A DNA stretch of 51,236 bases, taken from assembly GCA_930987725.1 (NCBI GenBank), contig CAKNKY010000016.1:1-51236 (forward strand), given 5' to 3'. The first letter of the stretch is position 1. Every line of letters starts with the position of its first letter. Made by a program: the position numbers and the translations under genes. Origin of the DNA: an uncultured Anaeromassilibacillus sp. (lineage in GTDB: Bacteria; Bacillota; Clostridia; Oscillospirales; Acutalibacteraceae). Under the pieces are notes generated by a model that was given only the letters and a program-made list of their open reading frames with translations, searched no databases and had not been told where the DNA came from. Of this stretch, positions 15,282-23,725 are shown piece after piece.

Positions 15282-15929
15282 TCACTCAACAGGCAGGATC
15301 TCCTGAAACATCGAGTAATTTTTCGCCGTGCGCTTGCGGTCGCTGTGTAAATACCCGAAATACCACCGCTTGTATTCCACCTGGCGGGCAATGGTGTCAA
15401 AATACGCGTCGAGCGCGTTCCTCTCGCCGCGGTTTCCCGCCATGCGCGGAGCAGGCCAATGTGTCACAATATAGTCCACTTTCCGTCCGTGCTCCTGCAG
15501 GTGAAGCGCGCCGTTCTTCATCTCCGCCATGGTGGGGAATTCCTCGCGCCACCAGCGCCCCACGTCCTGATAGAGCTGCCGCTCATTCGTCTCCGCGCCG
15601 CCGAAGGCAAACACGGTCTTGCCCTCGATGGTGTAAACCTCGCCGCGCATGAGGTGATAGATCTGCCCGCCCAGCAGGTGCACGCGCCCGCCGTTCCACT
15701 CACCTTCCGGGCAGCGGTTGAGCAGATCGAAGTTTTCATGCGCGCCGTCCACAAAGGCGATGGCATATTTCTTTTTGCCCAGCTTTTTCAGCACGCGCTC
15801 TTCGGCAGCGCCGCCGTCCCACAGAAAACCGAAATCGCCGCACACAATGAGCGTGTCGCCCGCGCGCAGCCGCTTGGCCTCGTCAAACCGGCGCTTGTCG
15901 CCGTGGATGTCCCCTGTGATGTAGATCAA
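15282..15929 (-). CDS. Calcineurin-like metallophosphoesterase
   Basis: 215 residues from a TTG start at 15929, chosen because GGGGG lies eight bases upstream and the protein then begins directly with the first motif, IYITGDIHGD. GDFGFLWDG is the second metal-binding block. The usual GNHE block is DGAHENFDLL here, with aspartate in place of the leading glycine. THWPAPR provides the late histidine block. This is a soluble single-domain phosphoesterase; the substrate is unknown. It is a single leftward gene between two terminator and promoter regions. Confidence 0.88.
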   Translation of the reverse strand: MIYITGDIHGDKRRFDEAKRLRAGDTLIVCGDFGFLWDGGAAEERVLKKLGKKKYAIAFVDGAHENFDLLNRCPEGEWNGGRVHLLGGQIYHLMRGEVYTIEGKTVFAFGGAETNERQLYQDVGRWWREEFPTMAEMKNGALHLQEHGRKVDYIVTHWPAPRMAGNRGERNALDAYFDTIARQVEYKRWYFGYLHSDRKRTAKNYSMFQEILPVE

Positions 15930-16036
15930 AAAAACAGCCCCCTTTCGGCCGGTTTCGCCGTCAAATCGCAGAAACAGGCATTTTCCCTTGCGCACGGCAA
16001 ATATACCAGCCGTTATAATCCCGTGGAATATACGAA

Positions 16037-16090
16037 TTTTCCACGCTTTCCACCGAGTTTTCCACAGGCCCTGTGCAAAGAAGTGGAAAA
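16037..16090. promoter_or_regulatory. Cluster of DnaA-box-like 9-mers
   Basis: Within 54 bp: TTTTCCACG (16037-16045), CTTTCCACC (16046-16054), TTTTCCACA (16058-16066, a full match to TTWTNCACA) and TTTTCCACT on the minus strand (16090-16082). It lies between divergent genes, just upstream of the dacA promoter. Binding by DnaA is predicted from the consensus only. Confidence 0.4.
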
Positions 16091-16147
16091 CGACACGATC
16101 CGTCCGTTCTCTCCGCCCGGGATTTACAAATTCTTTTCAAATGAAGG

Positions 16148-16177
16148 TTTACAGAAACCCGCCCCGCTTGTTATACT
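16148..16177 (+). promoter_or_regulatory. Promoter of the D-Ala-D-Ala carboxypeptidase gene
   Basis: TTTACA (16148-16153), an 18-bp spacer and TATACT (16172-16177). Confidence 0.65.
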
Positions 16178-16250
16178 AAGCAGGAGGGGGCCCGGCTGCC
16201 TGCCGGCCGCCCCTTGTCTCCTATCATAACATAGCGGAGGGAAAAGTTCC

Positions 16251-17600
16251 ATGAAAAAAAAGATCCTCGGGCTGTTGGGCGTGTTCCTGGCGATCTGGGT
16301 TTCGCTGCCGCAGGGCGTGTTCGCGGCCTCCTTCCAGATAGATTTTGACACGGCATGCGCCGCCATCCAGCTTGTCAACCTCGACACGGGCACCGTTGTT
16401 TATGAAAAGAACCCGGACGAACGGCGGGAACCGGCATCCACGACAAAGATCATGACATACATCGTGGTGTATGAGAATGTGGCGGACCCGGACAACACGA
16501 AGGTGACCATCGCGGAAAAGATACGGGATGAGCTGCTGGGCACCGGCAGCTCCCTTTCGGGCATCCAGGTGGGAGATGTGCTGAGCGTAACGAGGCTGCT
16601 CCACTGCATGATGATCCCCTCCGGCAACGACGCCGCGCTGGCGCTGGCCGATTTTGTGGGCGGCGGCGACGTGCAGAAGTTTGTGGACATGATGAACGAG
16701 AAAGCGGAGGAGCTCGGCTGCACCGGCACCCACTTTGCAAACCCGCACGGCCTGCACGACGACGAGCACTACACGACAGCGCGCGACCTGGCGATCATCA
16801 CACAGTATGCGATGATGATCCCGGGCTTCATGGACGTATGCAACACACGCAGCGAATATTACACCGTGGAGGGCGGCCCGGCGGCCGGCGAGCAGCGGCT
16901 GCTGGTCACCACAAACCGCATGATCCACCCGAACCTCGACCCGCAGTATTACTATCAGTATGCGCAGGGCATCAAGACGGGCTCGCACGACCAGGCGGGA
17001 TACTGCCTGGTTTCCAGCGCGCAGAAAAACGGCATGAGCTACCTTTGCGTGGCGCTCGGCGCGCCCAGCGTGGACGAAGCGGGCAACCGCATCACGGAGC
17101 ACCGCGAATACAACGACACGATCAGCCTTTACAACTGGGCGTTTGACTCGCTCGGCCTGCGCACGCTGGCGGACAAGAACGACGCCGTGACGGAGGTGCC
17201 GCTGCGCTTCGCCTGGAACCAGGACACGCTGCTGCTCACCCCGGCGGAAAGCTTCACCACCATTCTTCCCGATGACATCTCCTCGAGCAGCATCATTGCC
17301 ACGCCGAATGTGCCCGATTACGTGGAGGCGCCCGTGAAGAAGGGCGACGTCATCGGCACCGTGACCTACAGCTACGCCGATCAGGAGCTTGCCACCGTGA
17401 ACCTTGTGGCCGGGGAAAGCGTGGAGCGCAGCGAGCTGCTCAAGAGCGCAAGCACGGTGAAGGAGATCGTGACCTCGCCGTGGTTTTTGCTGATCGCAGG
17501 CATCGTAGTGCTGCTGCTCATCGTCTATCTGGTGCTGGCGCTCATCTACAACCGCAAGAAGAAGAAGCTGCGCAAGGTGCGCAAATACAAGAACATGTGA
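16251..17600 (+). CDS. dacA: D-alanyl-D-alanine carboxypeptidase (penicillin-binding protein, S11)
   Basis: 449 residues. It trims the terminal D-alanine from peptidoglycan stem peptides outside the cell. A signal peptide covers about residues 1-25 (ending GVFAAS). The three active-site motifs are STTK (63-66), SGN (124-126) and KTG (242-244). A C-terminal PBP5-type domain follows, then a membrane anchor at about 410-433 (WFLLIAGIVVLLLIVYLVL) and a very basic cytoplasmic end (NRKKKKLRK). That transmembrane anchor, rather than an amphipathic helix, resembles DacB/DacF-type clostridial enzymes. The gene is followed 33 bp later by a HAD phosphatase, so both may share a transcript. Confidence 0.93.
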   Translation: MKKKILGLLGVFLAIWVSLPQGVFAASFQIDFDTACAAIQLVNLDTGTVVYEKNPDERREPASTTKIMTYIVVYENVADPDNTKVTIAEKIRDELLGTGSSLSGIQVGDVLSVTRLLHCMMIPSGNDAALALADFVGGGDVQKFVDMMNEKAEELGCTGTHFANPHGLHDDEHYTTARDLAIITQYAMMIPGFMDVCNTRSEYYTVEGGPAAGEQRLLVTTNRMIHPNLDPQYYYQYAQGIKTGSHDQAGYCLVSSAQKNGMSYLCVALGAPSVDEAGNRITEHREYNDTISLYNWAFDSLGLRTLADKNDAVTEVPLRFAWNQDTLLLTPAESFTTILPDDISSSSIIATPNVPDYVEAPVKKGDVIGTVTYSYADQELATVNLVAGESVERSELLKSASTVKEIVTSPWFLLIAGIVVLLLIVYLVLALIYNRKKKKLRKVRKYKNM

Positions 17601-17633
17601 CGGCGCGCCGCGCTTTTCGGGAGGCAGCAAACG

Positions 17634-18332
17634 ATGGAACGAAACTATGACGTGCTTCTGTTCGATGCGGACGGCACGCTGCTCGATTTTGACCGCTCGG
17701 AGCGGGCGGCCATGGAGGAGCTCTTCGCCCGCCATGGCTATCCCTATGACGGCAGCGTGCTGGAGCGCTACCGCGCGATCAACTCCCGCCTGTGGAGCGA
17801 GTATGAGAAGGACCTGATTCCCAAGCCGCAGATCCACAAGACACGGTTTCAGGAGCTGTTTGCACTGCTCGGCATCGAGGGGGACGGCCCCTCCTTTAAC
17901 GAGGAATACCTCGATGCGCTTTCCTCCCACTGCTTCACGATGGGCGGCGCCCTCGAGGTGTGCCGCGCCCTCGCGCGTCTCTACCGGCTGTATGTGGTGA
18001 CGAACGGCGTCACGCGCGTGCAGCGCCGCCGCCTGCGGGAATCGGGGCTGGAGACGTGTATGAGCGGCGTGTTTGTCTCGGAGCAGATGGGCGTGCAGAA
18101 GCCGAAGCGCGCGTTTTTCGAGCAGGCCGCCGGGCAAATCGAGGGCTTTTCCGCATCGCGCACGCTGATCATCGGCGACTCCCCTACCTCCGACATGGCG
18201 GGCGGGCGCGGCTTCGGGCTGGACACCTGCTGGTTCAACCCGAACGGACGGCCGCTGCTCACGCCGCCGCCCACCTTTGAAATTCACAGCCTGCGCGAGC
18301 TGCCGCCGCTGCTCGCCGGGGAACCGGCCTGA
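17634..18332 (+). CDS. HAD-superfamily hydrolase, YjjG/YfnB-type 5'-nucleotidase
   Basis: 232 residues. Catalytic motif I is LLFDADGTLLDFD, motif II is VVTNG, the motif III lysine is in QKPKRAFFEQA and motif IV is IIGDSPTSDMAGG. The helical cap between motifs I and II (about residues 20-100) and the Asp-rich start match the YjjG group, which dephosphorylates nucleoside monophosphates and noncanonical pyrimidine nucleotides. A house-cleaning role is inferred from that family. It is probably cotranscribed with dacA and ends at a strong terminator. Confidence 0.87.
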   Translation: MERNYDVLLFDADGTLLDFDRSERAAMEELFARHGYPYDGSVLERYRAINSRLWSEYEKDLIPKPQIHKTRFQELFALLGIEGDGPSFNEEYLDALSSHCFTMGGALEVCRALARLYRLYVVTNGVTRVQRRRLRESGLETCMSGVFVSEQMGVQKPKRAFFEQAAGQIEGFSASRTLIIGDSPTSDMAGGRGFGLDTCWFNPNGRPLLTPPPTFEIHSLRELPPLLAGEPA

Positions 18333-18344
18333 ACGCACACAACA

Positions 18345-18392
18345 AGCCGGGTCGGAAAGCTGCATCACAGCTTTCCGACCCGGCTGTTTTTT
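18345..18392 (+). terminator. Terminator after the HAD hydrolase gene
   Basis: An 18-bp perfect stem, AGCCGGGTCGGAAAGCTG with its complement, then TTTTTT. Confidence 0.92.
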
Positions 18393-18396
18393 CGTT

Positions 18397-18585
18397 TCAG
18401 TTGAGGAACCAGACCCCGGCGTTCAGATAGCCGGCAAACGCCACCCAGAGGAGATACGGGAACTGCAGCACGGCGGCCGCTTTGTCTGCCCGGCGGAACT
18501 GCAGCGTCATGGCCAGAATGAGCAGCCACAGCGCGATGAGCCACACGAGTGCAAAACCGAAAACACACGCGAAACAGGCGACTTT
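18397..18585 (-). pseudogene. Remnant of a tspO/MBR-family gene (C-terminal 62 codons)
   Basis: The frame ends FPYLLWVAFAGYLNAGVWFLN and begins within a transmembrane segment (FGFALVWLIALWLLILAMTL). These are the last two membrane helices of TspO, a protein of about 150-160 residues. No ATG or ribosome-binding site precedes it. Instead, the frame starts immediately after the in-frame TGA of the upstream hydrolase gene. The first three helices are missing, so an internal deletion probably joined the hydrolase 3' end to the tspO 3' end. It may still be transcribed with the hydrolase gene. Confidence 0.75.
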
Positions 18586-19551
18586 TCAGCCCGCTTCCAC
18601 ACCCTTGCCGAGGGCCGTCATGGTGACGCCGGAGCCCTCCGTGAAGGCGACGATCGTGCCCTGCAGATCGGTGCGGAACACCTCCGCGCCCGCCGCCTCG
18701 AGCCGGTCAAGCGTCACCTGGTCCGGATGGCCGTAATCGTTGTCCACCCCGCAGCTGATCACGGCGTACTGCGGCCGCACAGCGTCAAGGAACGGCTGCG
18801 AGGTGGAGGTCTCGCTGCCATGGTGGCCGCACTTGAGCACCGTGGCGTTCAGCGTGTAGCCGCGGCTGAGCATTTCCTCCTCGCTGGTCTCCTCCGCGTC
18901 GCCGGTGAAGAGGAAGCTGTCCGCCCCGTAGGCAAGGCGCAGCACAACGGAGTAATCGTTCAGATCGCCATAAGACTGCGCATTCGGCGCGAGCACCTGC
19001 AGCGAGGCCCCGCCGCCGTTCCAGATCTCCTCCCCCGCCTGCGCGGGCGTCACGGTGAGCCCTTCTTCCCCGATGGCGTCGAGCAGCGCCTCATATGTCT
19101 GCGTTGTGGGGGTGCTGCTGTCCGACGTCACCGGCATCACAATCTGCTCCACCGTGAGCGCCTCCAGCACGGCCGCCATGCCGCCGATGTGGTCGGCATG
19201 CGGATGGGTTGCCACCACGAGATCGAGCGTCTCGGCGCCGAGGCTGCGCAGCTGCCGCACCAGCTCCTCCTGTGTGGAGGAGGTGCCGGCATCTATAAGG
19301 ATATGTTCGCCCGTGGGCAGGCAGATGAGCTCGCTGTCCGCCTGGCCGACGTCGAAATAATAGACCTGCAGCGTCCCCTCCGGCGCCGTCTGCGAGGCAG
19401 CGGGTGCTCCGGCGCCGGCAGGCAACAGCGTGTTCCAGTCTACCCCCAGATAGCGCAGGATCCCGGCCGCCGCCACGACGAGCAGGGCCAGCACGCCCAC
19501 CCACGCCGGACGGCGGCGTGTGCGTTTGGCATATCGTTTTCCCTTCGGCAT
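18586..19551 (-). CDS. ComEC C-terminal-like metallo-beta-lactamase-fold hydrolase, membrane-anchored
   Basis: 321 residues. A basic N-terminus (MPKGKRYAKRTRRR) is followed by one membrane helix (about 17-36), so the catalytic domain is likely outside. The metal-binding motif is VVATHPHADHIGGM. FTGDAEETSEEEML, KCGHHGSETSTS and VISCGVDNDYGHPD are blocks typical of ComEC/Rec2-type beta-lactamase domains. It lacks the competence membrane channel domain. It may be a secreted nuclease or phosphodiesterase; the substrate is not known. ATG 19551 follows AAAGGAG; an upstream ATG at 19623 has no site. The gene runs directly into the tspO remnant. Confidence 0.88.
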   Translation of the reverse strand: MPKGKRYAKRTRRRPAWVGVLALLVVAAAGILRYLGVDWNTLLPAGAGAPAASQTAPEGTLQVYYFDVGQADSELICLPTGEHILIDAGTSSTQEELVRQLRSLGAETLDLVVATHPHADHIGGMAAVLEALTVEQIVMPVTSDSSTPTTQTYEALLDAIGEEGLTVTPAQAGEEIWNGGGASLQVLAPNAQSYGDLNDYSVVLRLAYGADSFLFTGDAEETSEEEMLSRGYTLNATVLKCGHHGSETSTSQPFLDAVRPQYAVISCGVDNDYGHPDQVTLDRLEAAGAEVFRTDLQGTIVAFTEGSGVTMTALGKGVEAG

Positions 19552-19649
19552 AGGTTCTCCTTTCCCGGTTCCCGCAGCGGCAAAAAAGAAGCACCCTTTC
19601 GGCTTCCGGCCAAAAGGATGCATCGTCCTCTCGCGCTGGGGAGAAGCGG

Positions 19650-19919
19650 TTACTTCTGATCCGTCACAGCGCTGTCCCCAAACAGATTGAAACGGAACAG
19701 CATGGACTCATCGTCTTTATTGTCACATTCGATGAAGGCTTCGGCAATCTTGCCGCCCTCAATCAGCTTTGTCAGCCCGACAAGCTGGCAGAGCTTGCTT
19801 TTCAGGTTCAGCCTGTCTCCCTCTCGGGTAACCAGATACACGTTGCCCTGGCAGCGGTCCAACAGCTTGAGAAATTCGGGGACGTCCACATCGTGCAGTT
19901 CCAAAAGATTGGCGGGCAT
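19650..19919 (-). CDS. Small conserved protein, possible HPr-like fold
   Basis: 89 residues, starting at ATG 19919 after AAAGGAGG. The order NVYLVTREGDRLNLKSKLCQ followed by a short helix and AEAFIECDNKDDESMLFRF resembles the strand-helix pattern of HPr-like proteins. The active-site histidine region is not present, so a phosphocarrier role is unlikely. I cannot assign a function. It sits between an orphan ABC ATPase and the hydrolase gene, all leftward. Confidence 0.7.
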   Translation of the reverse strand: MPANLLELHDVDVPEFLKLLDRCQGNVYLVTREGDRLNLKSKLCQLVGLTKLIEGGKIAEAFIECDNKDDESMLFRFNLFGDSAVTDQK

Positions 19920-20002
19920 ACGGTAGCCTCCTTTTGATAAGCGTTCGTTCCCTGAAAAAAGCGGAACGGCGGGCACAAACCATCGCACCCTGTACGTCCA
20001 TC

Positions 20003-20770
20003 TTATCGCATCCGCAAAAAATTGTCAACCGAGGAGGCGGGGAGAAAACAACCAAACTTTCCATTTTGCCCTGATGCAAATTCGTGTCCTTCCCCCTCTT
20101 CCGGGAACAGGCGGCCGTGCCGGATGCGCACGCGTCGCTGCGCCAGGGCGGCCAGCTTCGGATCGTGCGTGATCAGCACCAGCGTGCGCCCCTCGCGGTG
20201 CAGCGCGAGCAGGATTTCCATGACCGTGCGGCCTGCGTCCGGGTCGAGGTTGCCGGTGGGTTCGTCCGCCAGAAGGATGGGCGGCCGCGCCGCGATGGCC
20301 CGCGCAATCGCCACGCGCTGCTGCTGCCCGCCGGAAAGCTGGCCCGGCCGGTGGGACGCCCGCTCGGAAAGGCCCACAAGCTCCAGCGCCTGTTCCGCCA
20401 GCTCACGCCGCTCCTGCGGGGCAAGCCCGCGGTAGGCCAGCGGCAGCTCCACGTTCTCCTGCGCCGTGAGCGAACCGATCAGGTTGAAGCCCTGGAATAC
20501 AAAGCCGATGCGCCTGTTGCGCAGCGACGCCAGGCGCGCGCCGTCGAATGCGGAGACATCCTCCCCCTCGAACAGGCAGCGCCCCTCTGTGGGCACGTCA
20601 AGACAGCCCATCAGGTTCATGAGCGTTGTCTTTCCGGAACCGCTGCTGCCCACAATCGCCAGGAACTCCCCCTGCGCGACGGAAAGGTTCACGTGGTCGA
20701 GCGCCTTCACCTCCCCCTGCGCGCGGCGGTACCGCTTGGAAACGTCTTCGAGCCGAATTTTTGGTTCCAT
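20003..20770 (-). CDS. MacB/LolD-type ABC transporter ATPase without a permease partner
   Basis: 255 residues. Walker A is [16 protein letters not shown], the Q-loop [17 protein letters not shown], the signature [16 protein letters not shown], Walker [13 protein letters not shown] and the H-loop [11 protein letters not shown]. This is the MacB/FtsE-like group that normally partners a FtsX-type permease. No permease gene flanks it: the next gene leftward encodes an 89-residue soluble protein, and the right neighbour is divergent. The last 25 residues ([16 protein letters not shown] onward) look unlike the family and may be read-through into former intergenic or deleted partner DNA. Confidence 0.9.
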   Translation of the reverse strand: MEPKIRLEDVSKRYRRAQGEVKALDHVNLSVAQGEFLAIVGSSGSGKTTLMNLMGCLDVPTEGRCLFEGEDVSAFDGARLASLRNRRIGFVFQGFNLIGSLTAQENVELPLAYRGLAPQERRELAEQALELVGLSERASHRPGQLSGGQQQRVAIARAIAARPPILLADEPTGNLDPDAGRTVMEILLALHREGRTLVLITHDPKLAALAQRRVRIRHGRLFPEEGEGHEFASGQNGKFGCFLPASSVDNFLRMR

Positions 20771-20952
20771 TCGATTCCCTTCCTTCCAGAAAATGAGAAA
20801 TCATTTTCTATGGTTTACAAAACTAACGTCATGAAGTATAATAAAATGCAAGGATATGCCGAAAGCGGCGGGGCTCAGCCCCCAAACAGCCGCCTGCCGG
20901 AGCGGGAATCCGAACCCGCCTGCGCAGGGCATGAGATGGAGGAGGACCCACT

Positions 20953-22476
20953 ATGTTGGAGTTTGACTGGAAACAATTCAAAAGCGGCACGGACATCCGC
21001 GGCGTGGCTGTGGAAGGCGTGCCCGGGCAGAAATACAACCTGACGGACGAGGCGGTGCGGCGCATGACGGCCGGCTTCCTGCTGTGGCTTTCCAACCGGC
21101 TGGGCAAGCCGGCAAACGAGCTCAAGCTTGCCATCGGCCATGATTCCCGCATTTCGGCGGACCGGATCCAGAAGGCTGTGGTGGACGCCATGCTCGCCGC
21201 CGGCGTGCACGTGCTCGTGTGCGGCCTGGCCTCCACGCCGAGCATGTTCATGATCACTGTGGACTGGGACTGCGACGGCTCCGTGCAGATCACTGCGAGC
21301 CACCACCCGTATTACCGCAACGGCCTGAAATTCTTCACGAAGGACGGCGGCCTGGACGGCTCCGATATCGAACAGATCCTCGATTTTGCCGCCGGGAACC
21401 GCGCCCCCGCTTTCGGGAAGGGCGAGGCCGAGACAGTCGATTACATGAAGCGCTACAGCGAGATTCTGCGGGACAAGATCAAGGAGGGCGTGAAGGCGGA
21501 GGACTATGAGCACCCGCTCAAGGGCTTCCACATCGTGGTGGACGCCGGCAACGGCGCGGGCGGCTTCTATGCCACCGACGTGCTCGAGCCTTTGGGTGCG
21601 GATATTTCCGGCAGCCAGTTCCTGGAGCCGGACGGCATGTTCCCCAACCACATCCCCAACCCGGAAAACGAGGCGGCGATGCAGTCCGTGTGCCTGGCGA
21701 CGGTGCGCGCAAAGGCGGATCTGGGCGTGATCTTCGACACGGACGTGGACCGCGGCGGCGCCGTGGACGAGCGCGGCGACGAGCTGAACCGAAACCGCCT
21801 GGTGGCCGTGGCCAGCGCCATCGCGCTGGAGGGCAACCCCGGCGGCACGATTGTGACCGACTCGATCACCTCGAGCGGGCTGAAGGAATACATTGAGCAG
21901 ACGCTCGGCGGCCGTCACCACCGCTTCAAGCGCGGCTACCGCAACGTGATCAACGAGGCGCTCCGCCTGAACCGCGAGGGTGTGAACTGCCCGTTGGCGA
22001 TCGAGACCTCCGGCCATGCGGCGCTGCGCGAGAACTATTTCCTCGACGACGGCGCGTATCTTGTGACGAAGATCATCATCAAGCTGGCGGTGCTGCGCCG
22101 CGAGGGCAAGAAGCTGGAGGACCTGCTGGCCGGCCTGCGCGAGCCGGCGGAGGCCACGGAGCTGCGCATGGCGATCTCCGATCCGGATTTCCGGGCCTGC
22201 GGCAACCGCGTGATCGACGGCCTGGAGCAGTGGGCCAAATCACACGGCTGGCAGATCGCGCCGGACAATTACGAGGGCATCCGCGTTTCGTTCGGCAAGG
22301 GCGAGGGCGAGGGCTGGTTCCTGCTGCGCCTGAGCGTGCACGATCCCATCCTGCCGCTGAACGTGGAGAGCGACACGGCCGGCGGCGTGCGCGTTATCCT
22401 GGAGAAGCTGCACGAATATCTGAAAACCTGCGAGGGCATCGATATTTCCCCTGTGGAATCGTTCCTCGCGCGGTAA
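20953..22476 (+). CDS. Phosphohexomutase (phosphomannomutase/phosphoglucomutase family)
   Basis: 507 residues. It interconverts hexose 1- and 6-phosphates. The phosphoserine loop is VQITASHHPYYRNGLKFF (about residue 115), the metal loop is FDTDVDRGG and the sugar-binding loop is AIETSGHAAL, the ETSGH form typical of clostridial members. The C-terminal phosphate-binding domain is at about 430-500 (NYEGIRVSF). GGAGGAGG lies just before ATG 20953. It is single-gene and convergent with spoVAD across a terminator. Whether mannose or glucose is the main substrate cannot be told from sequence. Confidence 0.9.
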   Translation: MLEFDWKQFKSGTDIRGVAVEGVPGQKYNLTDEAVRRMTAGFLLWLSNRLGKPANELKLAIGHDSRISADRIQKAVVDAMLAAGVHVLVCGLASTPSMFMITVDWDCDGSVQITASHHPYYRNGLKFFTKDGGLDGSDIEQILDFAAGNRAPAFGKGEAETVDYMKRYSEILRDKIKEGVKAEDYEHPLKGFHIVVDAGNGAGGFYATDVLEPLGADISGSQFLEPDGMFPNHIPNPENEAAMQSVCLATVRAKADLGVIFDTDVDRGGAVDERGDELNRNRLVAVASAIALEGNPGGTIVTDSITSSGLKEYIEQTLGGRHHRFKRGYRNVINEALRLNREGVNCPLAIETSGHAALRENYFLDDGAYLVTKIIIKLAVLRREGKKLEDLLAGLREPAEATELRMAISDPDFRACGNRVIDGLEQWAKSHGWQIAPDNYEGIRVSFGKGEGEGWFLLRLSVHDPILPLNVESDTAGGVRVILEKLHEYLKTCEGIDISPVESFLAR

Positions 22477-22504
22477 CGCCTGCCTGCGCCCCTGCTATTC
22501 CTGC

Positions 22505-22534
22505 GGCGCGGCCTTTCCCGGGCCGCGCCGTTAT
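22505..22534. terminator. Terminator between phosphohexomutase and spoVAD genes
   Basis: GGCGCGGCC (22505-22513) pairs with GGCCGCGCC (22521-22529), followed by GTTATTTT on the plus strand. Confidence 0.75.
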
Positions 22535-23577
22535 TTTGTGCCCTCTTCCCGCCGTGCCGACACCAGACGCACCAGATGGGCCACGCCGGGGATGCTCTCC
22601 CCCTGCTGGCTTGTGGTGGTGGACATGAGCGCGCCCGTGCCCACGAAGAGCACGTCCTTCATGCGGCCGGCCGCAAGCTCCGGCAGGACGGCGGCGCACA
22701 GCACCGAGGCCGAGCAGCCGCAGCCGGAGCCGCCGGCGTGCACGTCCTGCGCGGCGCGGTCGAAGAGCATGAGCCCGCCGTCGTTTTGCACGGGGGCAAT
22801 GTCCCAGCCCTCGCGCAGCATAAGGCCGCGCAGCAGATCGCTGCCCACGGCGCCGAGATCGCCCGTGAGGATGAGATCGAAGTCTTGCGGGGAGGCGCCC
22901 GTGTCCGCAAAATAGCCGCAGAGCGTGCGGCAGGCGGCGGGCGCCATGGCCGCGCCCATGTTGGCGGCGTCGTGCACGCCGAGATCGGTGATCTGCCCGA
23001 ACCGCACGTCCCGCACGGCTATGCCCTGCGATGTGCCCGCCGGCAGATCGCCTGAAAGGATCAGCGCGCCGGCCGCCGTGGCCGTCCACTGCGCGGTGGG
23101 CGTGCGCTGGCCGCCGTACTCCAGCGGCAGGCGGAACTGGCGCTCCGCCGAGCAGAAATGGGAGGACGTGACGGCCAGCGCGCGGCGCGCCGCCCCCGCC
23201 TCCACGAACACGGCCGCCATGGCCAGCGTCTGCGCCATGGTGGAGCACGCGCCGTACTGCCCGAGGAAGGGGATCTCCAGCCCGCGCAGGCCGAACACGG
23301 AGGCCGCGCACTGGTTGAGCAGGTCGCCCGCGAACACGCAGTCGATTTCCTCCGGCCGCACCTTGGCCTTGCGCAGCGCCAGATGCGCGGCTTCCTTCAG
23401 AAGGAGGCTTTCGGCCTTCTCCCAGCTCTGCTGGCCGAGCGAATCATCGGTGTGGCATTGATCAAACAGCCCGCCCAGCGGCCCCTCTGTCTCCTTTTTT
23501 CCCACGCTCGACGCCCAGCCGGACACCCACGGCCCGCCGGACAGCCGCAGCGTGCCGCTTCCCAGTCTTTCCGGCAT
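22531..23577 (-). CDS. spoVAD: Stage V sporulation protein AD
   Basis: 348 residues with the thiolase-like fold of SpoVAD, which binds dipicolinic acid and is needed for its uptake into the forespore. Recognisable segments are FDQCHTDDSLGQQSWEKAES, VFAGDLLNQC, GQYGACSTMAQTL, VTSSHFCSAERQFR, LILTGDLGAVGSDL and GGSGCGCSASVL. ATG 23577 follows GGGGAGG; the longer frame to 23634 is not supported. A sigma-G-like promoter lies upstream. Unusually, spoVAC and spoVAE, which normally flank this gene, are not next to it. The gene marks the organism as a spore-former or a recent descendant of one. Confidence 0.93.
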   Translation of the reverse strand: MPERLGSGTLRLSGGPWVSGWASSVGKKETEGPLGGLFDQCHTDDSLGQQSWEKAESLLLKEAAHLALRKAKVRPEEIDCVFAGDLLNQCAASVFGLRGLEIPFLGQYGACSTMAQTLAMAAVFVEAGAARRALAVTSSHFCSAERQFRLPLEYGGQRTPTAQWTATAAGALILSGDLPAGTSQGIAVRDVRFGQITDLGVHDAANMGAAMAPAACRTLCGYFADTGASPQDFDLILTGDLGAVGSDLLRGLMLREGWDIAPVQNDGGLMLFDRAAQDVHAGGSGCGCSASVLCAAVLPELAAGRMKDVLFVGTGALMSTTTSQQGESIPGVAHLVRLVSARREEGTK

Positions 23578-23610
23578 TTCGGATTCCTCCCCGCTTTTTG
23601 ATTTCCGTTT

Positions 23611-23639
23611 CAGTATGCCCGCAAAGCGGCGCATTATGC
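23611..23639 (-). promoter_or_regulatory. Sigma-G-like forespore promoter of spoVAD
   Basis: Read leftward: GCATA (23639-23635), 17 bp, then CATACTG (23617-23611), one base from the CATACTA -10 of forespore sigma-G promoters. spoVA operons are known sigma-G targets. Confidence 0.6.
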
Positions 23640-23650
23640 CCGGTTTCCTC

Positions 23651-23680
23651 TTGACGCGCCGTCCGCCGGAAAACTATAAT
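23651..23680 (+). promoter_or_regulatory. Promoter of the aldo/keto reductase gene
   Basis: TTGACG (23651-23656), an 18-bp spacer and TATAAT (23675-23680). Confidence 0.75.
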
Positions 23681-23725
23681 AAAAACAGAGGCGCACCCAC
23701 CGGAATACTAAGAGAAAGGAATGGA

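Noticed and set aside
16224-18368. A 714-codon minus-strand frame opposite dacA and the HAD gene
   Set aside because: Same GC-driven artefact; the plus-strand genes carry complete catalytic motif sets and ribosome-binding sites.
18365-18568. A 67-codon minus-strand frame over the tspO remnant
   Set aside because: It is out of frame with the recognisable TspO ending and gives a basic product of no known family.
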